From assembly GCA_020431825.1 (NCBI GenBank), contig JAGQHN010000035.1, positions 1 to 43,290 of the forward strand: a DNA stretch of 43,290 nt. The letters are read 5' to 3'. The stretch is from Trueperaceae bacterium (GTDB lineage Bacteria > Deinococcota > Deinococci > Deinococcales > Trueperaceae). Both the position numbers and the translations under genes were made by a program. The notes under the pieces are model-generated. The model was not told the DNA's origin. It was given only the letters and a program-made list of their open reading frames with translations, and ran no database searches. Positions 1 to 7,795 of the stretch are shown here, in pieces (the stretch's first letter is position 1; every line of letters begins with the position of its first letter).

Positions 1-1229
1 GCCATTTCCTGTCCAATTAAGTCGCGGACAAAGTCATAGCCAGGAACGGGTGGTTCAGCTACGCCGTAGCCCAGCATGTCAAAAGCGGTTTTATAAGCTG
101 GGTCAGCTTCGAAATAGTCTCCCAGACCTTCCGCTACGCTTTTACGAACAGGGAAGTAGTTACTGGCTTTTGCCCAGGTGGCCTGCACGTCAGGGCTGGT
201 GTAGTATTTGATAAATAACCAGGTAGCTAGGTTCTCTTCAGCGGTGTGACCCGTTGGGACACTGACACTGGCACCATAAATGTTCATAACGGGGTCTTCG
301 GTGGTATGAGGTATAGCAGCGACACTCCAGTTATGGTTTGAACCTTCTTCAACAGCACTTCTATAAAAGGGAAGACCTGAAGAAGAACCGACGGTAAAGA
401 GAGTGCGTCCTTGACCAAAGTTGGTTTGATCACCGAAGTTTTCAGTTACAACTGCGGCGCAACCTTCATCAAACAAGCCCTGTAAGAAGGTCCAGGCTTC
501 GATAGCCGCAGGACTGTTCAGGCTGTAGCGATTGGCTTCATAATCAAACATGTCGCCACCAAAGGCAAAGGTCCAGCTGGCGAAACGGCTGGCATCAACG
601 CTGAGTTCGTAGCCTAAAGAACCTTCACTGGTTGCACCACTAAAAGGATTGTTAACAGCAGCACAGGCAGCTTCTTTGAATTGCTCTGGGGTGCTAGGAG
701 GACCATCAAAAGAAATGGCACCTGCTTCCTTTAACTCTGCAAGCCAGTCGCTGTTGTAGTACATCACTTCCATCGAGCGGTTAGGTGGAAAGCCAAAGCG
801 CTGATTGTCAAAGCTAGGGAAGACGTCAGAGTTGTAGAAACCAGGGAAAAAGTCAGCCTGATCTTCAGCACTGATGCCCCATTTGGCGCTGTCAACCAAA
901 GGGTTAAGGTCGAGCATACCATCAGCAAGGGCATAGGTAGCTGCTTGATTCTGGTAAGCAACTACCAGATTAGGGGTATCTGCGGTACCTAAGAGCGGCA
1001 ACATTTTTTGGAAGATGTCGCCGTAACCACCCTGGTACTCGGCTACCACGGTAATGCCATATTCGTTGTTGGCATTGAAATCATCAACGATTGCTTTTAA
1101 GGCTTCTTCGCGGGCACCAGAGTGCTGGTGCCAGAAGGTAACGGTAGTACCACTGGGGTCTACATCTTCATATTGCGCGAATGACAGGCTGGCTAAGAGT
1201 GCCAGTAAAATCATCCAAACTTTCTTCAT
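1..1229 (-). CDS. Extracellular sugar-binding protein of an ABC transporter (family 1), C-terminus off the left edge
   Basis: About 409 codons are visible and the gene continues past the left edge. It starts MKKVWMILLALLASLSFAQ, a Sec signal peptide with likely cleavage after SFA and no lipobox cysteine, so the protein should be free in the periplasm or under the outer layer. Further motifs are FWHQHSGAREEAL near the N-terminus, NLVVAYQNQAATYALADG, and NRSMEVMYYNSDWLAELKEAG, which are typical of family-1 solute-binding proteins of the malto-oligosaccharide or glycerol-phosphate type. A good Shine-Dalgarno (AAGGAG, 7 bases before the ATG) fixes the start. It is the last gene of the permease operon that enters from the right, and two hairpins precede it. 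The exact sugar cannot be read from the sequence. The gene has no CTCGAG site, unlike most of the window. Confidence 0.92.
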   Translation of the reverse strand, partial: MKKVWMILLALLASLSFAQYEDVDPSGTTVTFWHQHSGAREEALKAIVDDFNANNEYGITVVAEYQGGYGDIFQKMLPLLGTADTPNLVVAYQNQAATYALADGMLDLNPLVDSAKWGISAEDQADFFPGFYNSDVFPSFDNQRFGFPPNRSMEVMYYNSDWLAELKEAGAISFDGPPSTPEQFKEAACAAVNNPFSGATSEGSLGYELSVDASRFASWTFAFGGDMFDYEANRYSLNSPAAIEAWTFLQGLFDEGCAAVVTENFGDQTNFGQGRTLFTVGSSSGLPFYRSAVEEGSNHNWSVAAIPHTTEDPVMNIYGASVSVPTGHTAEENLATWLFIKYYTSPDVQATWAKASNYFPVRKSVAEGLGDYFEADPAYKTAFDMLGYGVAEPPVPGYDFVRDLIGQEM

Positions 1230-1249
1230 CGTTTGCTCCTTCCAAAATA

Positions 1250-1285
1250 AGCACAGTTAGTGTGCTGCAAAACGGTCACTGACCG
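1250..1285 (-). promoter_or_regulatory. Two hairpins between the permease and binding-protein genes
   Basis: Reading the minus strand, the palindrome CGGTCAGTGACCG (1273-1285) is followed by TTTT, and then AGCACA-CTAAC-TGTGCT (1250-1266) is followed by TTATTTT. They lie between the stop of the MalG-like gene and the Shine-Dalgarno of the binding protein. Hairpins here are known in maltose-type operons to stabilise or partly terminate transcripts so that binding protein and permease are made in different amounts. That role is inferred. Confidence 0.45.
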
Positions 1286-1300
1286 GTTGTGCCAAGAGAT

Positions 1301-2191
1301 TTAGCCTTTAAGACCGGATGTTGCAATGCCCTCGGTAAAGTACTTCTGGGTAATAAAATACACCACCAGGACAGGCAAGATTACAATAACAGAGCCAGCC
1401 ATAAGCCAGTGTGTTTGAGGACCCGCTTCACTGACAAAACTCCACAGACCAACGCCCAGAGGACGCCATGTTGGCGTAGTTGTAACCAGCAGGGGCCAGA
1501 TAAATTCGTTCCAGGCTTCAACAAAAGTAAAGAGAGTAACAGTAAGAATAACAGGGCGACTCATGGGAATGACTACAGCCATGAGAAAGCGTAAGTGGCC
1601 CGCGCCATCAATCTGGGCAGCGTCCCAGAGTTCTTTAGGTATCCCCTTGAAAAACTGCCGTAAGAGAAATATGGCAAAGGCTCTGGCAATAAACGGAACG
1701 GTCAGGGCCTGTAAGGTATTTAGCCAGGAACCCCAGGGGATAATCTCACCGCGAATCATCAGAAAATTAGGAATAAAGGTCACAGTCCCAGGAATCATCA
1801 TGGTAGCAAGTAAAATCATAAAGAGGGCCTCACGACCGGGGAATTGAATGTTGGCAAAGGCATAAGCCGCCAATATTGAAGTAAAGAGCAGACCAATAAT
1901 GGTGACCGCTGTGATGATAACGGTATTAAGGAAGTAGCGGGAAAACGCCGCCTCTGTCCAGGCTTCAACATAGTTTTGCCACTGAGGGACCGAAGGAAAC
2001 AGTTGACGGTTAATGGTTTCGCCCAGGGTCATGAGCGAGGTTGAGACCATATAGAAAAACGGCATGATCGACATAAAAGCGCCAACCAGCAGGACAAAAT
2101 AGATAATCAGGTGAAACCATTTAAATTCATAGGCTTCTTTGTAAGCCTTGCCAGATTTGACAACCGCTTCATTTTTAGGCGCACTAAGCAT
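1301..2191 (-). CDS. ABC sugar transporter inner-membrane permease, MalG type
   Basis: Carbohydrate ABC importer permease of 296 residues, the usual size for MalG-like subunits. The first membrane helix follows FKWFHLIIYFVLLVGAFMSI and about six helices are apparent. The cytoplasmic EAA loop that docks on the ATPase reads KELWDAAQIDGAGHLRFL and is followed by VIPMSRPVI, as in the family. The chosen ATG overlaps the stop of the upstream permease gene within GATGCTTAG, which indicates translational coupling; an in-frame TTG one codon earlier is possible. No ATPase gene is present nearby, so the transporter probably shares a MsmK/MalK-type ATPase encoded elsewhere, as is common for this family. 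Confidence 0.95.
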   Translation of the reverse strand: MLSAPKNEAVVKSGKAYKEAYEFKWFHLIIYFVLLVGAFMSIMPFFYMVSTSLMTLGETINRQLFPSVPQWQNYVEAWTEAAFSRYFLNTVIITAVTIIGLLFTSILAAYAFANIQFPGREALFMILLATMMIPGTVTFIPNFLMIRGEIIPWGSWLNTLQALTVPFIARAFAIFLLRQFFKGIPKELWDAAQIDGAGHLRFLMAVVIPMSRPVILTVTLFTFVEAWNEFIWPLLVTTTPTWRPLGVGLWSFVSEAGPQTHWLMAGSVIVILPVLVVYFITQKYFTEGIATSGLKG

Positions 2192-3458
2192 CAAAGACCC
2201 GCCTTCCCATAATGCGGTTTTGCAATAAGGTAATAATCAAAATAAGAACAAAGAGAACAATAGACTGTGTAGCGGCCAGACTAAAATTATTGGATTTGTA
2301 AAAGGTGTCAAAGATGACCACGCTCGCCGTGTCCAGTGAATCTCTGGCAAAAGGTTGGCGCATAACATAAAGCTGAGTAAAAGCCTGAAGTGCGCCAATA
2401 AAGCCAAGAACCGTTAGGTAAAAAGTGACAGGCGAAAGGAGAGGCACCGTGATATTCCAGAATTTTTGTATGCCATTGGCGCCGTCTATCTCGGCAGCTT
2501 CATAGAGTTGCTTGGGTATATTGCCAAGACCTGCCAGAAAAATGACCACGTTATAACCACTGTAGGTCCAGATACCGAAAAGAATGAGCACGATAAGGGC
2601 TAAGCTAGGGCCAAGCCAGAGGCCCTCGAGCTGCCACGAAACGCCTGTGGAACTTAGCCAGCTATTAAACTGAGTGATTCGTTCACCAAACATAACTTCC
2701 AATATAGGTTTGGCCTCAAATAGCCATCTTTGAGCGGGTAAACCCAGTGCCGTAATGATCTGATTGGCAATGCTTTCTTCGCGCTGACTAAAGATACTTC
2801 TAAAAACTACTGAGGTAGCAACAACGGGCATGACGTAGGGCAAAAAGAAAATCATGCGAAACAGCTCTTGCCCTCTAATTTTCTGATAGAGCAGGCTGGC
2901 CAAAAGTAGGGAAAATACAATTTGCAGAGGAATGGAACCAAAGGCGTAAAAGACCGTGCGTACCAGAGCATGCAAAAAGGTTTCGGTGTCTCTCGAGCCC
3001 TGAAGGAGCATGCTGTTCCAACCCAAAGCCATAATGACACCCGCCCCAAGTAAGACCAGAGCACCAAGAAGGCGTCCCAACCTATAATTCTTATTAACTT
3101 TAAAGGCGTCTACCCAGAGCCAGTGGGCCAGTACAATCAGTAGCAGGCCACCGACGAAGGCCAGCGCCCCCCAGGGACTACCCAGAAGTTTTTCATAGTT
3201 ATCAAAGCCAATAAATCCGCTTTTGCGCACGCGCCAGCGGTAAAGACTCATGTAAAGGGCGTAGCCTATAGGGAAGAGGCCAAAAATGCCAATAATCAGA
3301 AAAGCTGGCAAGATAAAGAGATAACCTGTCAGCCATTCACGAACTTTGCGTCCAGATAATGCTTTGGCTTTGGTGGATGAGGGAGTGCTCGAGCTTAATA
3401 CAGCCATAAAAAAGTTTACAGGAAAATAGGGCGCTAAAAAAGTCGCTCTATCACGCAT
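2184..3458 (-). CDS. ABC sugar transporter inner-membrane permease, MalF type with extra membrane segments
   Basis: MalF-like permease of up to 424 residues. After the first helix (LTGYLFILPAFLIIGIFGLF) there is an inserted region with two further hydrophobic stretches (around residues 97-150) before the conserved core, and a second hydrophilic insert (SIFSQREES to GVSWQLEG) in the middle, so the protein is longer than a plain 290-residue permease. The EAA loop is KQLYEAAEIDGANGIQKFW followed by ITVPLLSPV. The first in-frame ATG is used here; ATG at 3407 (MAVLSSSTPSS) is equally possible, since neither has a convincing Shine-Dalgarno. It is the first gene of the three-gene importer operon and has a CTCGAG-free 3' third. 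Confidence 0.92.
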   Translation of the reverse strand: MRDRATFLAPYFPVNFFMAVLSSSTPSSTKAKALSGRKVREWLTGYLFILPAFLIIGIFGLFPIGYALYMSLYRWRVRKSGFIGFDNYEKLLGSPWGALAFVGGLLLIVLAHWLWVDAFKVNKNYRLGRLLGALVLLGAGVIMALGWNSMLLQGSRDTETFLHALVRTVFYAFGSIPLQIVFSLLLASLLYQKIRGQELFRMIFFLPYVMPVVATSVVFRSIFSQREESIANQIITALGLPAQRWLFEAKPILEVMFGERITQFNSWLSSTGVSWQLEGLWLGPSLALIVLILFGIWTYSGYNVVIFLAGLGNIPKQLYEAAEIDGANGIQKFWNITVPLLSPVTFYLTVLGFIGALQAFTQLYVMRQPFARDSLDTASVVIFDTFYKSNNFSLAATQSIVLFVLILIITLLQNRIMGRRVFDA

Positions 3459-3694
3459 AGTCTAAAAGCCTGGTGTCATGAGAAGGTCAGGTCTGCTTTT
3501 TTGCCCTCTGAGGTACAGGGCTCTTTAATACACCCCAGTCAGCTATAACCACGGCGAGCCTTACCTGAAATAAACAAAGTTAGATGGGGTATCAGGTTGC
3601 GCCTTAGCCTCTTAGTCGCAAGCTATTAATGCAAAAAAGAATGCCCTGTTGTTTGCTTTTGCCCTGTATACTAACTGCTTGTGATGGAATAAAG

Positions 3695-3780
3695 ACTAGA
3701 CCTCTTGTGAAAGGCCAGTTATATGGCAATTAGCACGGGCCTTAAGGGTGCTGAGCTAATACTTGCACAAGAAGTCTAGT
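3695..3780. repeat. 15-bp inverted repeat upstream of efp
   Basis: ACTAGACCTCTTGTG (3695-3709) is the inverse of CACAAGAAGTCTAGT (3766-3780) with one mismatch, separated by 56 bases. The loop contains the smaller inverse pair AAGGCC/GGCCTT and AGCAC/GTGCT. The right arm can alternatively pair with the next 13 bases (hairpin 3773-3793). Confidence 0.7.
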
Positions 3781-3850
3781 GTTAAACTAGACTGAAAAAA
3801 GTCACTACCACGAGCTGAGGGCTCGAGTTTGTTTGACACGTATTAGCTCA
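3752..3850. repeat. 11-bp perfect inverted repeat interleaved with the 15-bp repeat
   Basis: TGAGCTAATAC (3752-3762) is the exact inverse of GTATTAGCTCA (3840-3850). Its left arm lies inside the loop of the 15-bp repeat and its right arm just before the efp Shine-Dalgarno, so the two pairings are interleaved. As RNA this would be a pseudoknot or one of two alternative folds. Confidence 0.7.
3773..3793. repeat. Perfect 8-bp stem hairpin or operator-like dyad
   Basis: AGTCTAGT, GTTAA, ACTAGACT forms a perfect dyad with a five-base centre. It competes with the longer 15-bp pairing because the left half is shared. It could be a protein-binding site or part of a leader switch; no T-run follows, so it is not an intrinsic terminator on either strand. 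Confidence 0.55.
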
Positions 3851-3872
3851 AAATCGTTTTTGGAGGCAAATT

Positions 3873-4430
3873 ATGATTAGCGTGACCGAATTAAGAAACA
3901 ACAGTAAGGTTCAGATGGACGGAGGTATTTGGGAATGTCTGGATTACCAGCACCAAAAAATTGGTCGGGGCGGTGCCAAGGTCGTTGCTAAATTTCGTAA
4001 CCTGGAAACGGGTTCGATTGTTGAACGCAGTTTTAATGCCAGCGAAAAATTGCAGGATATTTATATTGATTACCGCAAAATGCAATATCTTTATAATGAT
4101 GGTGAAAACTACACCTTTATGGATATGGAAACCTATGAGCAGCCGACCCTCAGTGCCGAACAAATTGGTGACGCCGCCAAGTTTTTAAAAGAAAACCTCG
4201 AAGTTACTATTGATTATTTTCAGAGTAAAGCCATCAATGTCACGTTGCCTATTAACGTTGAACTTAAAATTGTTCAGACGGATCCAGGCGTTAAAGGGGA
4301 TACGGTGTCAGGGGGAAGCAAACCAGCTGTGCTCGAGTCAGGAGCCACCGTTAACGTACCTCTTTTTGTCGAGCAAGGGGAGACCATTCGTATTGATACC
4401 CGAACGGGTGCCTACTTAGGGCGGGCCTGA
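3873..4430 (+). CDS. efp: Translation elongation factor P
   Basis: EF-P of 185 residues, the standard length, which binds between the P and E sites and relieves ribosome stalling at consecutive prolines. The three barrel domains are evident: an N-terminal KOW-like domain, a middle domain and a C-terminal domain with the signature [22 protein letters not shown]. The functional loop is [10 protein letters not shown], so the tip residue is Arg32 rather than the Lys34 of E. coli; this form is known in Thermus and Deinococcus. The ATG has a strong Shine-Dalgarno GGAGG. Its stop overlaps the accB start by one base (TGATG), making it the first gene of the efp-accB-accC operon, an arrangement conserved in many bacteria. 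Confidence 0.98.
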   Translation: MISVTELRNNSKVQMDGGIWECLDYQHQKIGRGGAKVVAKFRNLETGSIVERSFNASEKLQDIYIDYRKMQYLYNDGENYTFMDMETYEQPTLSAEQIGDAAKFLKENLEVTIDYFQSKAINVTLPINVELKIVQTDPGVKGDTVSGGSKPAVLESGATVNVPLFVEQGETIRIDTRTGAYLGRA

Positions 4431-4930
4431 TGGATGTTAAAGACCTTAGCAAACTTTTAACTGCGGTTGCCGAAGCCGATATTAATGAACTGACGCTAGA
4501 GACTGGCGAATACAAAGTGACGGTTAAACGGGGTGCTGGCGCTATGCCACAAATGACCTATGCACCTGTCGCTGCAGCACCCGTGGCTGTGCAGGCAGGA
4601 GCCCCTGCCGCGCCAACACCAGCAGTGTCTGAAGGAACAGCCGCCAGCAAAGCGGAGAGTTCCGAGAAACCAAAAGCTGATACCAGTCATCTGGTTGATG
4701 TAACTGCTCCTATTGTGGGTACCTTTTACGCAGCTTCAGCGCCAGATGCTCCTGACTTTGTCAAAGTTGGCGATAAGGTGAGTGCTGGGACGGTGCTATG
4801 CATCATTGAGGCAATGAAACTGATGAATGAAATTGAGGCTGAGGTTTCAGGTACCATTGTCGAAATTCTGGTAAAAAACGAAGATCCTGTGGAGTACGGC
4901 CAGGCACTTTTTCGGATTGATCCCCGCTAA
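4430..4930 (+). CDS. accB: Biotin carboxyl carrier protein of acetyl-CoA carboxylase
   Basis: Carries biotin between biotin carboxylase and carboxyltransferase in the first step of fatty acid synthesis. The 166 residues comprise an N-terminal helical region (1-40), a flexible Ala-Pro-rich linker (about 41-85) and a C-terminal biotinyl domain with [12 protein letters not shown], where Lys130 is the biotinylation site. The AccB thumb is represented by the segment [19 protein letters not shown]. Translation is coupled to efp by a one-base overlap. The accC gene follows after 48 bases. Confidence 0.98.
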   Translation: MDVKDLSKLLTAVAEADINELTLETGEYKVTVKRGAGAMPQMTYAPVAAAPVAVQAGAPAAPTPAVSEGTAASKAESSEKPKADTSHLVDVTAPIVGTFYAASAPDAPDFVKVGDKVSAGTVLCIIEAMKLMNEIEAEVSGTIVEILVKNEDPVEYGQALFRIDPR

Positions 4931-4978
4931 GTCAGAACATGCTCTTTCTTCTTTGCATTCCAAGGTTTGAGTCACTCT

Positions 4979-6328
4979 ATGTTTAAAAAGATCCTTATTG
5001 CTAACCGCGGGGAAATTGCCCTGCGAGTTCACCGAGCTGCCAAGGAACTTGGTATAAAAACAGTAGTTGTTTACTCCAAGGCCGATGAGCAGTCCTTGCC
5101 CGTACTGCTGGCAGATGAGTCTATATGTATCGGGCCTGCACCGTCTAAAGAATCTTATCTTAATATCCGTAATATTTTATCAGCGGCTATTGTGACTGGG
5201 GCGGAAGCCATACACCCTGGTTACGGCTTTTTATCAGAAAATGATGAATTTGCTGAAAAGTGCGAAGAGCACAATCTGGTCTTTATTGGCCCAACTGCAG
5301 AGCAAATACGGCTTATTGGCGATAAGGCCAGCGCCCGTAAGCTTGCCAAAGAGGCGAATGTGCCGCTTACGCCGGGTTCAGGAGCGCTAAGTTCACTCGA
5401 GGAAGCCCAGAAAATGGCAGAGAGCATCGGCTACCCTATTATTTTAAAAGCTTCTGCTGGTGGAGGCGGGCGTGGTATGCGTATTGTCCATCAACCTGAG
5501 GGGCTCGAGCGCAACTTGCGTAATGCTCAGGAAGAGGCGAGGGCAGCTTTTGGTAACCCAGAAATGTACATGGAAAAGTTTCTGGAAGAGCCGCGTCATG
5601 TCGAGATTCAGGTTTTTGGTGATGGCAAGGGCAATGTGGTTCATTTCTATGAGCGAGATTGCTCCATTCAGCGCCGCTATCAAAAACTTTTAGAGGAAGC
5701 GCCCAGTACCCTGGATCCCAAACTTCGTGCTGAAGTCGCTAAAGCAGCTGTGCGCCTGGCAAAACATGTCAACTACCGTGGTGCCGGAACCTGCGAATTT
5801 CTGGCTGATCGCGAAGGAAATTTTTATTTCAGTGAGATGAATACGCGTATCCAGGTGGAGCACCCGGTTACTGAGCGGCTGACACGGTTTGATCTGGTTA
5901 AAGAGCAGTTTCGTGTGGCGGCAGGCGATGGCTTAAGTGTTAGGCAAAAAGACATTCGTCCCGAAGGTCATGCCATCGAGGTGCGCATAAATGCCGAAGA
6001 CCCCGATCATGATTTTCGCCCGTCAGCCGGTACGATTACTGATATTCACTGGCCAGGAGGGCCAGGGATTCGGGTAGACTCTCACGCCTATTCGGGCTAC
6101 CGCATACCGCCTAATTATGATAGTTTGGTTGCCAAGATTATTGCCTGGGCGCCCAACCGGGAACTGGCAATTGCTCGCATGAAGCGGGCTTTGGAAGAAA
6201 CCATTATTGAAGGGGTAAAAACAACCATTCCCTTCCATTTGAAAGTTCTGGATAATGCTTTTTACAAACGAGGTGCTGTGTACACTAATTTTATTGAAAA
6301 ACGTATGCTTAATGACAATGACAACTAG
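4979..6328 (+). CDS. accC: Biotin carboxylase subunit of acetyl-CoA carboxylase
   Basis: ATP-dependent carboxylation of biotin on AccB. The protein has 449 residues from this ATG, identical to the E. coli length, and begins MFKKILIANRGEIALR as usual; an in-frame TTG twelve bases upstream is possible but would add four atypical residues. It shows the ATP-grasp glycine loop SAGGGGRGMRIV, the catalytic segment EMNTRIQVEHPVTE, and HPGYGFLSEN of the N-terminal domain. Carboxyltransferase genes accA and accD are not in the window, so the complex is assembled from separate loci. It lies 11 bases before nusB in the same operon. Confidence 0.97.
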   Translation: MFKKILIANRGEIALRVHRAAKELGIKTVVVYSKADEQSLPVLLADESICIGPAPSKESYLNIRNILSAAIVTGAEAIHPGYGFLSENDEFAEKCEEHNLVFIGPTAEQIRLIGDKASARKLAKEANVPLTPGSGALSSLEEAQKMAESIGYPIILKASAGGGGRGMRIVHQPEGLERNLRNAQEEARAAFGNPEMYMEKFLEEPRHVEIQVFGDGKGNVVHFYERDCSIQRRYQKLLEEAPSTLDPKLRAEVAKAAVRLAKHVNYRGAGTCEFLADREGNFYFSEMNTRIQVEHPVTERLTRFDLVKEQFRVAAGDGLSVRQKDIRPEGHAIEVRINAEDPDHDFRPSAGTITDIHWPGGPGIRVDSHAYSGYRIPPNYDSLVAKIIAWAPNRELAIARMKRALEETIIEGVKTTIPFHLKVLDNAFYKRGAVYTNFIEKRMLNDNDN

Positions 6329-6339
6329 AAGAGCAAATT

Positions 6340-6795
6340 GTGGCTAGAAGACAGGCAAGAGACCTTGCTTTTCGTACGCTGTTTCAAGCAGAGCGGGGTC
6401 ATGCCCCTTTACTTGATGTTTGGGAGCATGCCAAGGAAGAACTGGCACAAAATAGCGAGGAAAATGAACTCGAGGAAGTCTTTGGTGAGGGCTTAAACAG
6501 TGAAGCGCTAAGCTTTGCAGACAAACTCATTCAACATTATCATGACCATCAGCAGGCTATTGATGAGGAACTCGAGGCTGCCATTGAAGGCTGGACCTTT
6601 ACCCAAATGGCTCAAACAGACCTGAACGTTTTACGACTTGCTCTGGCTGAGTTTCGGCTGGCTGAAGTGCCTAAAGAAGTCAGTATTGAAATGGCGATTC
6701 GTCTGGCAAAAAAATATGGAGGGGAAGAATCAGGTCGTTTTGTTAATGGGGTTTTGGCACAAATTATTAGACGACGGGAAGCTATAGGAGCCTGA
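6340..6795 (+). CDS. nusB: Transcription antitermination factor NusB
   Basis: All-helical RNA-binding protein of 151 residues that works with NusE (S10) in rRNA antitermination. Family signatures are the N-terminal RRQARDLAFRTLFQAERG and the C-terminal LRLALAEFRLAEVPKEVSIEMAIRLAKKYG split across helices, followed by RFVNGVLAQI. Translation starts at GTG with an AAGAG ribosome site 7 bases upstream. It follows accC by 11 bases and precedes the DUF212 gene by 4 bases. Confidence 0.96.
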   Translation: MARRQARDLAFRTLFQAERGHAPLLDVWEHAKEELAQNSEENELEEVFGEGLNSEALSFADKLIQHYHDHQQAIDEELEAAIEGWTFTQMAQTDLNVLRLALAEFRLAEVPKEVSIEMAIRLAKKYGGEESGRFVNGVLAQIIRRREAIGA

Positions 6796-6799
6796 GAAC

Positions 6800-7246
6800 T
6801 TGAGTACAGTGTTAGCTAATAAGCACTTATGGGTAGCACTGCTGGCGACGATGACGGCTCAGCTGCTAAAAGTGATTCTAGTCTTGATTACAGAAAGGCG
6901 CTGGGCTTTTGATCGTATGCTCGAGACGGGCGGTATGCCGTCTTCTCACTCGGCTGCCGTGACCTCACTGGCGACGGGCATTGGCCTAAAATATGGCTGG
7001 GATAGTCCTATTTTTGCGCTGTCTGCTGTGTTTGCGGGTATCGTCATGTATGACGCTACTGGTATTCGCCGAGCTGCTGGCATACAGGCCAAGCTAATCA
7101 ACGAACTGGTAAAGGAACTGGGTCATCTTTTTGATGAGGGGTTTAAGCCCCAGGTGCTCAAAACGCTTTTGGGTCACACCTATCCACAGGTTCTGGTTGG
7201 GGCCATTATCGGCGCGCTGATAGGTCTTCTCTTTTTTATTAATTAA
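6800..7246 (+). CDS. Divergent PAP2-family (DUF212) membrane protein
   Basis: A 148-residue membrane protein of the acid phosphatase/vanadium haloperoxidase-related DUF212 family (YuiD in Bacillus). The diagnostic motifs GGMPSSHSAAV (about residues 44-54) and YDATGIRRAAG (about 83-93) are intact, with about four membrane helices. It may be a lipid phosphate phosphatase, but no member I know has a firm reaction. The start is TTG behind AGGAG with 9 bases spacing; the nusB stop is 4 bases upstream. The Nudix gene begins one base after its stop. Confidence 0.93.
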   Translation: MSTVLANKHLWVALLATMTAQLLKVILVLITERRWAFDRMLETGGMPSSHSAAVTSLATGIGLKYGWDSPIFALSAVFAGIVMYDATGIRRAAGIQAKLINELVKELGHLFDEGFKPQVLKTLLGHTYPQVLVGAIIGALIGLLFFIN

Positions 7247-7247
7247 C

Positions 7248-7676
7248 TTGACAGAGAAAGAAAAAGTTACTCGAGTGGCTGCTTATGGCCTCATTGTGCA
7301 GCACGAAAAGTTGCTGCTCTGTCGACTTTCTAGCTATCTAGCCCTGGATGCTGGGTTCTGGACGTTACCTGGGGGAGGAGTTGATTTTGGGGAAGACCCT
7401 GCTGACGCAATGGTTAGAGAAGTTCATGAAGAAACGGGGCTTCTTGTGAAACCTGCTTCGCTGCTTGCCATAGACTCCTTTAAGGATGAAAATGATCGTA
7501 GACACTTTCACGGTATTCGCATAATCTATCGGGCCGAAGTAATCGGCGGAGAGCTTCGCTACGAGCTTGAAGGCTCTACAGATTTTTGTGCCTGGTGGTC
7601 ATTTGAAGAAGCCAAAGCTCTGCCGCTGGTCGGATTAGCTAATCTTGGTATCAATCTGGCTTTTGCTCAACCTTAA
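7248..7676 (+). CDS. Nudix hydrolase
   Basis: A 142-residue Nudix (MutT-like) pyrophosphohydrolase. The Nudix box is complete and reads GGVDFGEDPADAMVREVHEETGL in two parts around the conserved RE and EE residues that bind Mg or Mn. Substrate is not predictable; the family cleaves nucleoside diphosphates linked to another moiety. Start is TTG one base after the preceding stop, with no separate Shine-Dalgarno, so translation is probably coupled. It is the last gene of the efp operon; the next gene converges from the right. Confidence 0.93.
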   Translation: MTEKEKVTRVAAYGLIVQHEKLLLCRLSSYLALDAGFWTLPGGGVDFGEDPADAMVREVHEETGLLVKPASLLAIDSFKDENDRRHFHGIRIIYRAEVIGGELRYELEGSTDFCAWWSFEEAKALPLVGLANLGINLAFAQP

Positions 7677-7795
7677 AAGGTAGGGCTGAAGGGTATACAG
7701 AAAAGGTTGGCAAATAGATAGAGAAAACTCTCTAGTAGCGCCGATTTCAAATACAAAAGTAATCGGGCTATCTGTCAGGATGATACCACCAACCC

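Larger units (their letters stand above)
3459..3872. other. Intergenic stretch between divergent sugar-transporter and efp operons, rich in inverted repeats
   Basis: No gene is visible in these 414 bases. The left part (3459-3690) shows nothing I can name. The right part (3691-3850) is dense in inverted repeats that are listed separately. A TTGACA hexamer stands at 3833-3838, but no matching -10 sits at a normal distance, so the efp promoter is not assigned. The Shine-Dalgarno of efp (GGAGG) lies at the right end. Confidence 0.7.

Noticed and set aside
1301..1594. Plus-strand open frames inside the permease genes and similar antisense frames elsewhere
   Set aside because: They lie opposite genes with clear domain matches and have no start signals; they are shadows of strong coding strands.
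3833..3846. TTGACA with TATTAG as an efp promoter
   Set aside because: The hexamers are only two bases apart, far from the needed 16-18, so they do not form one promoter.
7719..7734. Hairpin TAGAGA-AAAC-TCTCTA between two convergent genes
   Set aside because: The stem is six A/T-rich pairs without a T-run. Too weak to call a terminator.
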